Below are positions 25,344-35,677 of a stretch of 64,000 nt of DNA, piece by piece. The notes beneath the pieces are model-generated. The model was not told the DNA's origin, did no database searches, and worked only from the letters and a program-made list of their open reading frames with translations. How positions within the stretch are numbered: the stretch's first letter is position 1; the number at the start of each line of letters is the position of its first letter. Position numbers and translations under genes: made by a program. The DNA is from Cricetomys ansorgei (Eukaryota > Chordata > Mammalia > Rodentia > Nesomyidae). The stretch covers positions 20,768,501 to 20,832,500 of the forward strand of contig JAMJFZ010003163.1 of assembly GCA_026225945.1 (NCBI GenBank), written 5' to 3'.

Positions 25344-25353
25344 GCTTTTTATA
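25344..25353 (-). promoter_or_regulatory. TATA box of the 3' LTR
   Basis: TATAAAAAGC on the minus strand lies downstream of a CCAAT motif. In this LTR it could drive transcription out of the element toward lower coordinates. Confidence 0.65.
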
Positions 25354-25709
25354 CAGTTGTTGGGCATAAACCGAATTGGTACAAGTTGATTGGTCCCCAA
25401 ATTGTTTTCTCATTTTGATAGATAGGGGCCAGTTAACCTTTAAGTTGATGATAGCAAGGTCACGGGCACCAGGAAATGTACACTTAGGGTAAAGTCCCTT
25501 GCCCAAGGCTATTAGGCGGTGACTGTAGCTGCTGCTCATTTTAGGAATGTGGGCTGGGTCACAGTGCTCTTGAATTAAGCCTGACAATAATTGTTTTGTG
25601 GTTTCTGGGGTGGGCTAGTTCCTGGAACAGGGAGTTCTGGAATGTCCTGTTAAGAGTTTAGGATTAATGACCAGGGCCTGGGGTCTCCGGCCTCACATAA
25701 ACCCTTTCA

Positions 25710-25728
25710 CTCCCCACTTTTTCTTTTT
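25710..25728 (-). other. ERV polypurine tract
   Basis: On the minus strand AAAAAGAAAAAGTGGGGAG abuts the LTR start TGAAAG. A purine run just before U3 primes plus-strand DNA synthesis in retroviruses. It has one T interruption. The A-block then G-block design resembles that of murine gammaretroviruses. Confidence 0.88.
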
Positions 25729-27929
25729 GCACTGCTCCAATCATGGAGCAGCTGTTTCTAGCTCCTGATCACTAGCATTGATTAATTTATAGTCAACCCC
25801 TGTAGGATTCCTAAGAAACTGGTACTGTTGTCTGGGAACCATAATCTGTACTGCACTGATTTCATATTGTCAACTTAATGAATCTGAGTCTATCTGGCCT
25901 CAACAGGGTAATGTTCTGGTGTGTCAATAGGCACTATACATGCCATGTCCCCAGTCCTACAGAGTTCTCTTGACTAAAAGTTCCAGCGTGGGGAAATGGG
26001 ACGTTGTAATCTCTTAGACTGCTTCCTGCTGAGGGGGGACGTCGTCAGGGGCCCCAAACAGGCTGGTATTAGTCAAAAGCTTGGGGCGGGGGGCTAGGCA
26101 GTGGGGTACATCCGGTTCGCTGATCCAGCGGAGTGGTCACATCAGCTGTACTGGTCATCAGCTGTCAGCAGGTCAGGTCCAGGACTCACAGTAGTCGAAG
26201 CAGTTTGATTCCTGGATGGTGTCTGTTAGCCAAGTAGTGATCTATTGAGACGGATAAAAACTAGAGGCAGAAGTTAAAGTTTACAGAAGCTTACATTTGG
26301 AACTTTTTATCATTGTAATTCACATTATAGAAAGAACAGCTAGCAAGTGTTCCTTAAACAGCCAAGGAGAAATCACCTTAGACTTGAGCCTATTTAGGCA
26401 CTTAAAAACACATGTTTTGAGGGACCTTAAAGTGGCCCATAATTTACACAACACAGAATCTGGTTTTTTTCTTTTTTTAGTTAATTAATATCTGTTTACA
26501 GAGTACAGTATCATAAAAAGTTTTCAAGTAACTAAAACCAGATTATACACTACTAAGACAAAATCTGTCATTTTAAAATGTAGAGAATGGTTTTTGGCTT
26601 CCTTTAGCAACAAAGTATGATTTCATATATCTAGAAGAAAATGGGAGAGCCAAGCAAGCCTCTAATCCAGATAAAAACAATTATACCAGCTCATCAGAAC
26701 ATGTATCCAGGATTTTAATGTTATAACTCTGAACCTTTTTTTTTTTTTTTAAACTTTTATCTCAAACCACCTTCTCACTTAAGATCACTTTTTCAGACCT
26801 TCACAACTTACCTAGGCTTTCATATCTGCAGACTTTTAAACCTCCATATCTTAGCATTATCTCAGACACTCAAAACTTAAATCACTTTCTTAGACTTTTA
26901 TATTTTAAACCTCATAACATTTTTTTTAAACTTTCTTTAATCTAACTATCTACCAAATACAGAGTTGTTATTACTGAGCAAAAATCTATTTATCTTTTAA
27001 CAGGGGGCCTGTTAGCGAGACAATCCTGTTTGTCGTATTCAGACAGGGACTCTAGTAGCCTCAGAGAGAGAAACTGGTTGTCTATTGCTGTTAAACTAAC
27101 AGAATTACAGTTAGCCATCAACACCAGAGATCTGGGAATACTAAATTATAGCAAAAAGTATGACTTAATTAAAATGACAGAGACTTACCCATACCTAGAC
27201 AGATGACCCTGGACTCTCCGTGTTCTCTGTGACCTTATGGGGAACAGAGGCCTCAAGGCAATGACAGTCTTCCGTTGCCAGGCCAGTCTTCAGTTGCCAG
27301 ACCAGTAGGTATCTTTCTGTGGAGAAGACTCAGAGGGATCGAACCCCGCTCTGTCCATCCAAAGCAGGGTGATCTACTCTCTAGTGTCTTATCTGTAGGC
27401 AGGTCTATGGCAGGTGAGGCATTGGGCAGTTTTGCCCAGTGGTACGTTTCCACAATCCACAGAGGTTGCTCTGTCCCTGTCCGTCTTCTCTGGAGGTGCT
27501 GGGGTCACTGTTAGGATCTGGGGTCTCTACTTAAAACTTCAATTAAAAGTCATAATCAGCAGATCTCTGAGGGGTGAGGGCTATCTATGTTAAGTATCTC
27601 TAAGTTAACAAAACTTTGCCTATAATTTTTTCTGCTTTACTGTACTATCTAGGTCATTGTAAACATCTTTTTAACTTAAACTGTCTCATAGCCTTGTGAA
27701 TTTAAATATCTTAAAAGCTGTTTTTGAAAACATCTAGCTTTAACTTTTGTAAAAACCTAAAGTTTTCTTAAAGTAGTTTAAAACCTTCCAACTTTGTGTT
27801 CATAATATCCCATAATGTAATGCACATTTTTACACTAAAGCTCAGATATCATATAACTTCTTAATTTTAAAACTGCAGGTTTTTATAAACAAACTTCAGT
27901 TATTTTTGTTTTGTTTTAAACACTTTACT

Positions 27930-28075
27930 CTTAAACTGAAACGATGACTGTCAGCAAAAGATGTATTCTTGTATAAGAATACACAGAGATACAGTCTTTG
28001 ATATCTTATTAAACACTTTTTAAAATCTTATTTTTTATTTTAGCATACAAAAATACTATATAAAATCTATCTTAA
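27930..28075 (-). repeat. internal diverged duplication, copy 1
   Basis: Shares, at roughly three matches in four by eye, an ordered series of words with 29565-29700: GAATACACAGAG, TTTGAT, CTTATTAAACA, then TCTTATTTT and TTTTAGCATA/TTTCAGCATA. This points to an old duplication inside the element's ancestor. Confidence 0.7.
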
Positions 28076-29564
28076 CTTAGTTTTTTCTTTTTAGATCTAT
28101 ACCAGAAAACATATCTTTAAAACACATTTTTAAAATACACTCTCAAGAGGGTTGGTATTGAGGCCTCAGTTATGTAGGGACCACTGTGATGAGCTAACCT
28201 TTTTGTTAGTCTATCCTCCTGACCCTTTGCCTTTTCTCTCAGGCTCTCCAAAGGAGCACAGAGTATCTGCTCTGTATTGGCTCTCTACCCCTGTGTGTGT
28301 TTTTACACACCAAGTATGTCATCTTGTCATCTCATGTAGACTTAAGACAGTCACAGAACTCTCCAGGAAGCCAAGCTTGGGTCAAGTTCCTGCCTTTTAG
28401 TTTTAGGGGCAGCAGCAGGAAGGAGGGAACAAGGTATTTTCCCCAGGCCTACTTGCCTCTCACTTTTCTCAACCCCCAGAAACCCTCTTTTCTCCCTGGC
28501 AGGGAGCCCACCGCAAAGCGCAGCACATGGGATGTCCTTGGGACTTGAATTAACTGAGCTGTTCATTCTTGCTTTCCTGGGACAAAGTTTCTGGGTCTGC
28601 TAAGACCTCCCCTCTTAATGCCAATTGTTTCTTTTACTGTCTTAGGAATTGGGGAGATTCCACACACCCTGTGAAATTTGCTTACGTCTAACATCTCATC
28701 CACGCCCATGTATCTTCCACACCGGGTTGTCATCTTTCTCCGCCCGTGTGGTCCCCTCCCTCCTGGCCCCGGCTCAGGACCAGTTTTTTCTCAAATACAA
28801 GTATAATCTTACATACAGACAGAGAAATCTTAATCAGGTCTGGAACAACAGAGGAACCTTAGGACTTTTTCAGAGATGACTTGTTGCCTTTTTACAAATT
28901 GTCTGTTAGTGGCAGAAATTATTTTAGCATTTTGGCACGTCACACAAGCTGCTCCAGGTCTCTCCTCTAAGTTTGCAGCAAGATTCATTTCTAAATAAAC
29001 TTGCCCCAGATCTGGCAAGCTAACATTTAAGACAGTGATACTCAAATGAACACAAAATATACATTATTTTTATACATTGACACTGGTGATCACCAAGACA
29101 GAATTAATACATCAGATGACACTTAACATCTTGAACTCCTGCCCGTAGTAGGATCAGCTTATCAGAACTTTACAGCCAGAATTAATCTATACATTTCAGA
29201 TCACTTTTTACTTTAATTTTCAAAATAGCTGAGGCTTAACAAAGCTAGCAAAGACAAGCAGGTAAAATATACATCTTTGCACCCGAATAGACCTTCCAAC
29301 TGTGTGCCTGCAGCACCACAAATAGAGTTCCTCTATTGTAATGTACATTCCTTTTGTCACACCCTCCTCGGCAGTCTGCCTTCCAGGCCTGTTTGAATCA
29401 GCTCTGGTGTAGTGGCAGTTCAGCTATCTTAAAAATCTCTCTCTTATTTTTAGTATAGAAAAAAACATCACATGGCCTCTCGATCTCTAAAGACTGCCAG
29501 GTTGTTTACTCAAACCTCAATTGCCTTGATTTACTTTGTTTTAATCCCATAACTCTAACCCTAA

Positions 29565-29700
29565 AAGTTTGGCCGTCAGCACAAGGTACATTCCTGTATC
29601 TGAATACACAGAGGCATAGCTTTGATCCCTTATTAAACATTGTTCTTAAAGATCCTATCTTATTTTCAGCATAGAAGAGGAAAAATCATACAAAATAAAA
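29565..29700 (-). repeat. internal diverged duplication, copy 2
   Basis: Partner of 27930-28075 in the same orientation. Its neighbour at 29900-29990 likewise pairs with 28795-28920 (the phrase around TTTTTACA and TTTGTCTG/ATTGTCTG), so a larger block was duplicated and the spacing has since changed. Confidence 0.65.
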
Positions 29701-30730
29701 TCCAATTTAATTTAAATATCTGAGATTTGTTTTCTCCTTGAATGGCAACATGTGGCTACCTCCATCTCCTCTTTGATCCTGGAAAAGAATGGCAGCGTCC
29801 ACATCCTAAATGGAGTCACATCCAAAATGCAGTCACACATACATTACTCAGCTTTAATTTAATGCTCTCTTTTTAAACTTACACTAGAAAAAACATCGTC
29901 ATTCACACACACTCAGATAGAAAACAGAGAGACCTCAGAACTTCCTTGATATGACCTGATGCTTTTTACAGTTTGTCTGCATAAGCAGAGATCCGAAACA
30001 GTTCAGCCTAGCGTCCTTTTTAAAAATGTCTATCTCCGTAGCCATGCGCGCAAATGGCCACAGAGACGACAGGGACAGTGCGCATAAACCATTCCAGAAC
30101 TCTGGCCAGCAGCAGAAACTGCTCCAAGAAGTCTCTCCCCAAACAGCAGCCTGAGCAAGCTCTACCTCAGTGGCAGTCATTACAGGACACCTGAATCTTT
30201 AAAACCATTAGTTTTCTTTACCCAAACCACATACATATTTTAAAATACCATTTGAGTGATTTTTACACAAGAAAGTTTGGCTGTTATCTCAGGAGTAGGT
30301 GAGCTGCACCCCCTCTTGCCTCTTTTTGGTTGCTTTGCCTCATTAACTCTTTCCCTCCTGTGGCTGAGAGCCCCAAACCAAGGCTGCTGAGTTGAAACTG
30401 GCAGCTCTGGCTGGGGTGGGCCCCAGAGGTCTGCTCAACGCAGCACCCCCTTCCTTGCAGCTGGCCTTAGGAGTTGCTTGGCCCACGTTAGATCTCGCAT
30501 GTTACACAGGAAAACAGACAAACACAAAACATATAACCATGAAACTGAGACAAACATGAATCAGATAAGACAATGGCGCCGCACAATTTCTCAGAGGTTT
30601 TCAGGTGTACATCAACTGACTGATAAGTCGGCTCTGTCCTTGACTCCCTTAAAATGAGACATAATTATGTCGAGAGGTCCAGATGGAGTTTGTCCCACAT
30701 CCAAAAACAAAGTCAGTCCGAGTCTAGCCA

Positions 30731-30744
30731 CACACACACACACA
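30731..30744 (-). repeat. short (CA)n in the ERV
   Basis: Seven CA units inside the element's interior. Confidence 0.85.
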
Positions 30745-31200
30745 GAATCATCAGAATCATACAGAAACAGCAGTGCACCGTCTGGTGTTTCCAGAGTCAA
30801 GTAAGCACCTGGCACCACTGTCCGCCCAGAGCTCTCAGAGAGTCTGTCAGCGGAAAGGCCTCCACAGCCTCCAGAATCCAAGCAGGTCAGGACCTCCAGG
30901 TGGGTCCTATGACCCCAGATGGGTCCTCTCACAACCCAAGCTTCCCGACACAGGTCATAACCTCAGAACAATGGTCAAGCGTCAGAGAGAGGGGGGTTGA
31001 AGTCGACTGTCCCATTGTCAACAAGTCAGAAAGAACCAGTGAAAATACAAGAAACAGATTTTGCAGACGCGCCCAGGAGGGGACTTCCACAGCTCCTCTA
31101 CGGAAGTCACAGAAGGTTGAGACCGGACTCTAACAGCCATCTCCAGACGGAGGAGAGGCTCCTCTCCCTCCTCCTGATGGAGAAGGATCCTCACGGACCC

Positions 31201-31286
31201 CTCTCCCCGTACAGATGGGGGGAAGTCCTCTCGGACCTCTCCCCGTACAGATGGGGGGAAGTCCTCCAGGACTTCTCCCCGTTACC
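31201..31286 (-). repeat. 36-bp tandem repeat in the ERV 5' region
   Basis: Two adjacent 36-base units (31201-31236 and 31237-31272) share the phrase CTCTCCCCGTACAGATGGGG and differ at only a few bases near their ends. A partial third unit follows. The period is a multiple of three, but no long sense-strand frame spans it. Confidence 0.92.
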
Positions 31287-31699
31287 AGACTCTGGAGTGT
31301 CCTCCAGGGCCCCATAGCCTCCAGATTCCAGACCCTCCCGTGGCGCTTCTCACAAACAGGCAGACAACAAGACCTAATATAGATAGTCAGGCAAATGAGT
31401 CAGTCACAATTAACACAAAAATCAGACACAAAGAGAAACAGAGCTCCAATATCGGACAGATGCCAGACCTGCCAAACCAAATGGCAGAGATTCCGGCCAG
31501 ATGCCATGGGGCCAACTTCCCCCGGCGCAGACGGAGAGGAAACCTTACGGTGTCTCCTCCAACCCCACTGGAGCGTCCTCCAGGGTCGGTCCTGGCTTAT
31601 ACCATCCCGGTAAGCTTAAGCCGTGCGGTGGGATCCTTACGGACCATGCACACCACAGACCGTTACAGACACAGTTACAGCTCTGACCAGTTACTTGTT

Positions 31700-31745
31700 C
31701 CAAACAGACAGGCAGACAGGCGAACAGACAGACAGACAGACAAAC
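31700..31745 (-). repeat. (CAGA)n / (CTGT)n tract in the ERV leader
   Basis: Imperfect CAGA units on plus (TCTG on the element's sense strand) lie between the splice donor and the rest of the leader. Confidence 0.88.
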
Positions 31746-31758
31746 AACAGATGCTCGA

Positions 31759-31768
31759 GCTTACCTCC
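31759..31768 (-). promoter_or_regulatory. candidate 5' splice donor of the ERV
   Basis: The minus strand reads GGAG|GTAAGC, a strong donor match, about 40 bases beyond the primer-binding site. Gammaretroviruses place their major donor in this part of the leader. Use is not shown by sequence alone. Confidence 0.55.
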
Positions 31769-31804
31769 GATACCCGACTTGTGGGGTCTGGGGGGATGCG
31801 TCGA

Positions 31805-31822
31805 TTCCCGGTCAGGGAACCA
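31805..31822 (-). other. ERV primer-binding site for tRNA-Glu
   Basis: The minus strand reads TGGTTCCCTGACCGGGAA three bases after the 5' LTR. This is the exact complement of the 3' end of tRNA-Glu including CCA, and the match continues for four more bases into the T stem. It fixes the element's orientation and its priming tRNA. Confidence 0.93.
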
Positions 31823-31825
31823 AAA

Positions 31826-32364
31826 TGTTGGACTTCAGGGATCCAAACTGGGACCCCCAGGGTCCAAACCGGAACGCCACATCCCCACAGAGACTCACAG
31901 ACGGGATATCGATGCAAATAGCAAGAGGATTTATTCCAGTGCACTGGGACCGTTCTAACACGCAGGATAGAAGCGGGCCCCAAGGAGCAAATGGTGAAGC
32001 TTTTTATACAGTTGTTGGGCATAAACCGAATTGGTACAAGTTGATTGGTCCCCAAATTGTTTTCTCATTTTGATAGATAGGGGCCAGTTAACCTTTAAGT
32101 TGATGATAGCAAGGTCACGGGCACCAGGAAATGTACACTTAGGGTAAAGTCCCTTGCCCAAGGCTATTAGGCGGTGACTGTAGCTGCTGCTCATTTTAGG
32201 AATGTGGGCTGGGTCACAGTGCTCTTGAATTAAGCCTGACAATAATTGTTTTGTGGTTTCTGGGGTGGGCTAGTTCCTGGAACAGGGAGTTCTGGAATGT
32301 CCTGTTAAGAGTTTAGGATTAATGACCAGGGCCTGGGGTCTCCGGCCTCACATAAACCCTTTCA
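31826..32364 (-). repeat. ERV 5' LTR
   Basis: A 539-bp LTR that I read as identical to 25171-25709. On the minus strand U3 runs from 32364, a CCAAT motif lies at 32044-32048, the TATA box at 31999-32008 and AATAAA at 31930-31935, with U5 ending at CCAACA before the primer-binding site. This copy would be the promoter of the element. Confidence 0.95.
31999..32008 (-). promoter_or_regulatory. TATA box of the 5' LTR
   Basis: TATAAAAAGC on the minus strand, about 36 bases after a GACCAATC CCAAT motif. Predicted transcription would start some 25-30 bases further, near 31970. Confidence 0.7.
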
Positions 32365-32368
32365 AATA
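32365..32368. repeat. ERV target-site duplication, right copy
   Basis: AATA follows the 5' LTR directly and matches 25167-25170. The empty site would read CAGATGAATA joined to CTTAGTTTGA. Confidence 0.9.
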
Positions 32369-32584
32369 CTTAGTTTGACCTTGGCTGGAGGTCAGAAATT
32401 ACAGAAGGAAATTCTAGTTTTGCATTTCTCTTCTCTTCTTATGTGTGCCTAAATATGAGCCTGACCCCCTGGGAGCTATACACACCACATGACTGAAATA
32501 GATAGGTACCTGACCACCTCATAGGTTCGACCCACTGGACTGGCCAGTCCACCCAGTTTTTACCTATAAAAAAAGCCCCTACAT
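32369..32584. other. single-copy flank
   Basis: Short stretch between the ERV and URR1, including a TATAAAAAAAG run at about 32563. Whether it is a piece of an older LTR split by URR1 is unclear. Confidence 0.4.
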
Positions 32585-32810
32585 CAGTGGTTCCCAACCT
32601 ATGGGTCATGACCCCTTTGGGGGGGGGGTCAAAGACCTTTTCATAGGGGTTGCCTAAGACCACCAGCATATCAGATATTTACATTACAATTCAGAACAGG
32701 ATCAAAATTAGTTGTGAAGTAGCAACAAAAATAATTTTATAGTTGGGAGTCACCACAACATGAGGAATTGTATTAAAGGGTCACAGTATTAGGAATATTG
32801 AGAACTATTG
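32585..32810 (+). mobile_element. URR1 hAT-type DNA transposon (non-autonomous)
   Basis: The 226-bp element starts CAGTGGTTCCCAACC and ends with a GAGAACTATTG complement of that start. The body contains GGGTCATGACCCCTTTGG, TATTTACATTACAATTCA, GTGAAGTAGCAACAAAA and AGTCACCACAACATGAGG, all recognisable URR1 text. It is too short for a transposase. The 8-bp flanks CCCTACAT and CTCTAAAC match at five positions, consistent with a decayed hAT target duplication. The strand is arbitrary. Confidence 0.88.
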
Positions 32811-33699
32811 CTCTAAACCCTCAGTCTGAAGGGTCCCCCACCCTCAATCCTGGGATAAATAGAAGCTCTGCCCTCTCTTCTACCTTAAGCTCCTTTCTAA
32901 GCTCACACTCCAGCTAAATTTGTTCTTCAAATTCTCATGACAAAGGGTGGGGTGGCCCTGGTGATTGTTGATTTGTCTAACACTTTAGTTCCTGACATGG
33001 GAATACCTATGTCACTCAACCCTACGCACCCCACCCCACCCCCTGGTTCCCCTGTGTGGTTTTGCTCTCCCTGAAATCCAAGTTGACTTACAGTATAGGA
33101 CAATGACTTATCCCTGTGCCTTCAGCCCTGGAGATAGAGTAGGCAGAGAGTCAAACAGTCAGAGCCAAAGTAAAAAAAGAAAGATGCAAATGAAGACAGA
33201 GATTCGGGACTTTTACAGATGTTAGCTATGTTTACATCGTTTACATTATGGGCCCAAGTGAGGGGCCGATGCTATTTAACAAAAGCAGCTTCTAAGCTCC
33301 TATTTCAGGGATGGTAAAGTAGAAGACTCAGAAAGGATTTGGGAGCTCAGTACCCTCCTTATGCCAAGCCCTGCCTCTTCCTTCTATCTCAATGTATCTG
33401 AATGGAACCCTTTAATAATAAGTCAGGAATCCAGTCGGTAAATGTTTCCCAAGTTCTGTGAGCTGCTCCACTACATAATCAATCCAACGGAGGAGCCAAA
33501 GGACCCTCCAGTTGATTGCTTAGAAACACAGTGGAGTCTTGGATTTAGTTGGGAACTGAAGTGGAGTGAGATAGAAGAGCAGGTCCCACAGGCCTTGAGT
33601 ATATATAACTTGGTTTTTACAAGAACCAAGTTGGCAAAGACAAGACTGGAATACACCCCAATCCGGCCAGCTAGAGTATCCGGATATAACGATATGAAA
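32811..33699. other. single-copy non-coding DNA
   Basis: No repeat consensus recognised. A 91-codon frame at 33442-33717 overlaps opposite-strand frames of the same length. Confidence 0.45.
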
Positions 33700-34100
33700 A
33701 CACAAAACCTGGGCTGAGATGAAACGCCTGAGATGTATGATGCATGATGTATGAAGCTGTATGTAGAACTCCATGTAACTGAGCATGTGTGGAAAAGCCT
33801 TGTGCAATGCTTGTGCTAAGAGACATCAGGCCTCGGTGCTTTGTGCAGGCCATTGGGATGTGACATTTTCTCCTTAACCTGTCTTGTGTCCTCCCTTGAA
33901 AATCTACTCTCTATCTCTGCTTCTGGGGCAGCTGTGTCTGCTTATTTCTCCATCTGGGATAAAAAGCCTAGGACACTTCGGGAAGAGCCCTCTAGACTAT
34001 GGGACCAGCTGCTATCGAGAATAGCAGGAATGATCTTCGAGTCTGAGCTCTGACCCCGTGGGAGCTGATATTTGCTTTGTCAAATTTTGCCCCACGAACC
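33700..34100 (+). mobile_element. possible solitary LTR fragment
   Basis: A pyrimidine-rich stretch is followed by CATCTGGGATAAAAAGCC, a good LTR-style TATA setting, and then by text resembling an R-U5 region up to TTTTGCCCCACGAACCC. Family and ends are not recognised, so it may be ordinary sequence. Confidence 0.35.
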
Positions 34101-35439
34101 CACTAAAGAAGAACCTTTATGATGGACTTCAAACCTCATTCTCAAGGCACAGATAAGCCATATAGAGCTTTTCCAATGAATCTAAGGTACTCACTCCAGG
34201 CTAGGAACTTAATACCCCCATACCTACCGGACTCTGACCTCCTGAACCTCCACATGGCTGATAGACTTTCAGGCTGATAGACTCTGAGAGGCGCCTTAGC
34301 CTTGTGCCCATGAACCTGACCAATAAGGCAGCTATTGACCAGCTTTTATATGGAGGATCTTCATTGTTTAGTCTTTTAGTGTTTCACCCAGCCTATGAAT
34401 TTCCCACATGACTAGCACATTGTCTTTGGAGGAAATGGATTCTCAAACAGCAGCTAGTGCACTTGATGCCCAGGCTAGCGACACCCAACCCCACTTCTGT
34501 GCAAAGGTGTAATAGAGACGCTCCCAGGATTGTCGCTCTTGTCTCTCTTCCTTTGTGCTTTGAAAGGTCATTACCCACTCCCTAATACAAGTCCTACCTA
34601 AACGATTAACATGTCAGCCTATCTTTGTCCATTCGATCTGACATGAATACAAATAGGCTCTTCTGTAAAAATAATGACATGTAAACACAATGACATGGAG
34701 ACATTTTGATTTGACCAGAACCCCTGCCGAGAAGAGGGCTTTGAATGGAAGGCGGCACGAACACGGATTGGAGAGCAGTTGTGAGACAAGAGGAAGGATC
34801 GAGTGGTCTTGACCTCAGGAATAAAAACAGAAGAAAAGAAGTGAGAGGGAAAAGAAAAGAAAGGAGAAAGGTCGAGGGAGGTAAGAGGAAAGAAAAGGGA
34901 AGATAGGGAGGCATTGGTCCCTGTGGTCTCTCTCTGGACACACCCAGTCCCCCAACAATGTTACTAACGTCATCAGATGCTTGTGTGCGCATGGATTTTT
35001 GATGGACACTAGAGAGTGAACTCATGCTGGGTTGGTATAGAATGTGATAAGCTCTATGAGAGAGTATAATGGTACAGAAATTCGTGAAGCGTTAGATCCT
35101 AAAATCTCCAAGTTGCGGAGAAGGTTCTAGACTCTCCTCCAAGTAATATAATTAGATGGTGGCTACAACTAATAAATCACTAATTTTGATCTTATTTTTA
35201 TTTTGCTAATTCCGTAAAGGCATCATGTGACTCCTGAATTATGTCCTAGCGCACAAGTTAGAGAAACAGTTTCAGGTGGTAGATTTATTTCCCTTTTTTT
35301 TTAAAAAAAAAAAATCAATAACCAGTTCATAATGACTTTGACAGAAACTCAATGGCTAACATAAGGTTTTACTGTATCAAGAACCTGAGCTATTTGTCAA
35401 CAGCTGTTCAAGAAAGCAACTGATTCAAAATCGGATTGT
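34101..35439. other. single-copy DNA with purine-rich patch
   Basis: Mostly unrecognised. 34826-34885 is rich in AGAA and AAAGGA. 35289-35315 is T8 followed by A12. The minus-strand 139-codon frame (34606-35025) crosses the purine patch and is Ser/Phe/Leu low complexity, not a credible protein. Confidence 0.5.
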
Positions 35440-35540
35440 CAAAACATTCACTGGATGCTCACTGCATGCAAAACAGTAAGCCAGGTACCGGGAATTTTAA
35501 GAGCAATAGATGCATTCCGTCTCTGTAGGGGAAATGTCAG
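35440..35540 (-). mobile_element. possible L2 3'-end fragment, antisense
   Basis: Text near TTCACTGGATGCTCACTGCA, then CCAGGTACCGGGAATTTTAA, resembles the antisense L2/MIR 3' consensus (ACTATGTGCCAGGCAC..GGGGATA). It is short and diverged. Confidence 0.4.
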
Positions 35541-35677
35541 CCTATGTATAGCATTGACTCAAGTGATCTCAAACACATTGTGGAGCAAACACGCAAAGCT
35601 CATGTGACCTAGTCAGCAGGATGGAACTGTAATAGTGTAGCCAGACTAGTTTATTCCAGAGACCCAAACAATAAAAT

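Larger units (their letters stand above)
25171..25709 (-). repeat. ERV 3' LTR
   Basis: This 539-bp repeat is the downstream LTR of the minus-strand element. Reading on the minus strand it has the TG..CA ends, a CCAAT motif (complement of 25389-25393), TATAAAAAGC (complement of 25344-25353) and an AATAAA signal (complement of 25275-25280), giving a normal U3-R-U5 order. A 95-codon frame within U3 has no recognised homology. Confidence 0.95.
25729..31758 (-). other. ERV interior, without recognisable gag/pol/env
   Basis: About 6 kb, T-rich on plus and therefore A-rich on the element's sense strand, as retroviral genomes often are. The sense strand carries no long frame. Several segments recur in diverged form (27930-28075 with 29565-29700, and 28795-28920 with 29900-29990). 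A few GC-richer islands lie at 28150-28560 and 30290-31320. I recognise no retroviral protein motif, and none is reconstructed here. Confidence 0.7.
25171..32364 (-). mobile_element. complete non-autonomous ERV1-like provirus
   Basis: A 7,194-bp element lies on the minus strand with 539-bp LTRs at both ends that begin TGAAAG and end CCAACA, a tRNA-Glu primer-binding site, a leader with a splice donor, a 6.1-kb interior and a polypurine tract. A 4-bp AATA duplication flanks it. The LTRs look identical when read base by base, so the insertion is evolutionarily very recent. I see no gag, protease, polymerase or envelope frame; the longest minus-strand frames in the interior are about 60-126 codons without domains. 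Structure is like VL30 and other deleted gammaretroviral elements that rely on proteins supplied in trans; that mode of mobility is inference. The exact family is not named. Confidence 0.93.

Noticed and set aside
25300..25587. 95-codon minus frame in each LTR (also 31955-32242)
   Set aside because: It lies within U3 and R regulatory sequence. No homology is recognised; both copies exist only because the LTRs are identical.
30654..31133. 159-codon plus-strand frame
   Set aside because: Antisense within the ERV interior, with a CA repeat in its middle.
31805..31826. Perfect match to the 3' end of tRNA-Glu
   Set aside because: Not a tRNA gene: only the last 22 bases match and the position directly next to the LTR makes it the primer-binding site.
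31340..31921. 193-codon plus-strand frame, the longest in the window
   Set aside because: It is antisense to the ERV, crosses the PBS and enters the LTR, and has no domain. It is a by-product of the leader's CAGA repeats and composition.
34606..35025. 139-codon minus-strand frame
   Set aside because: Low-complexity Ser/Leu/Phe translation of a purine-rich patch.
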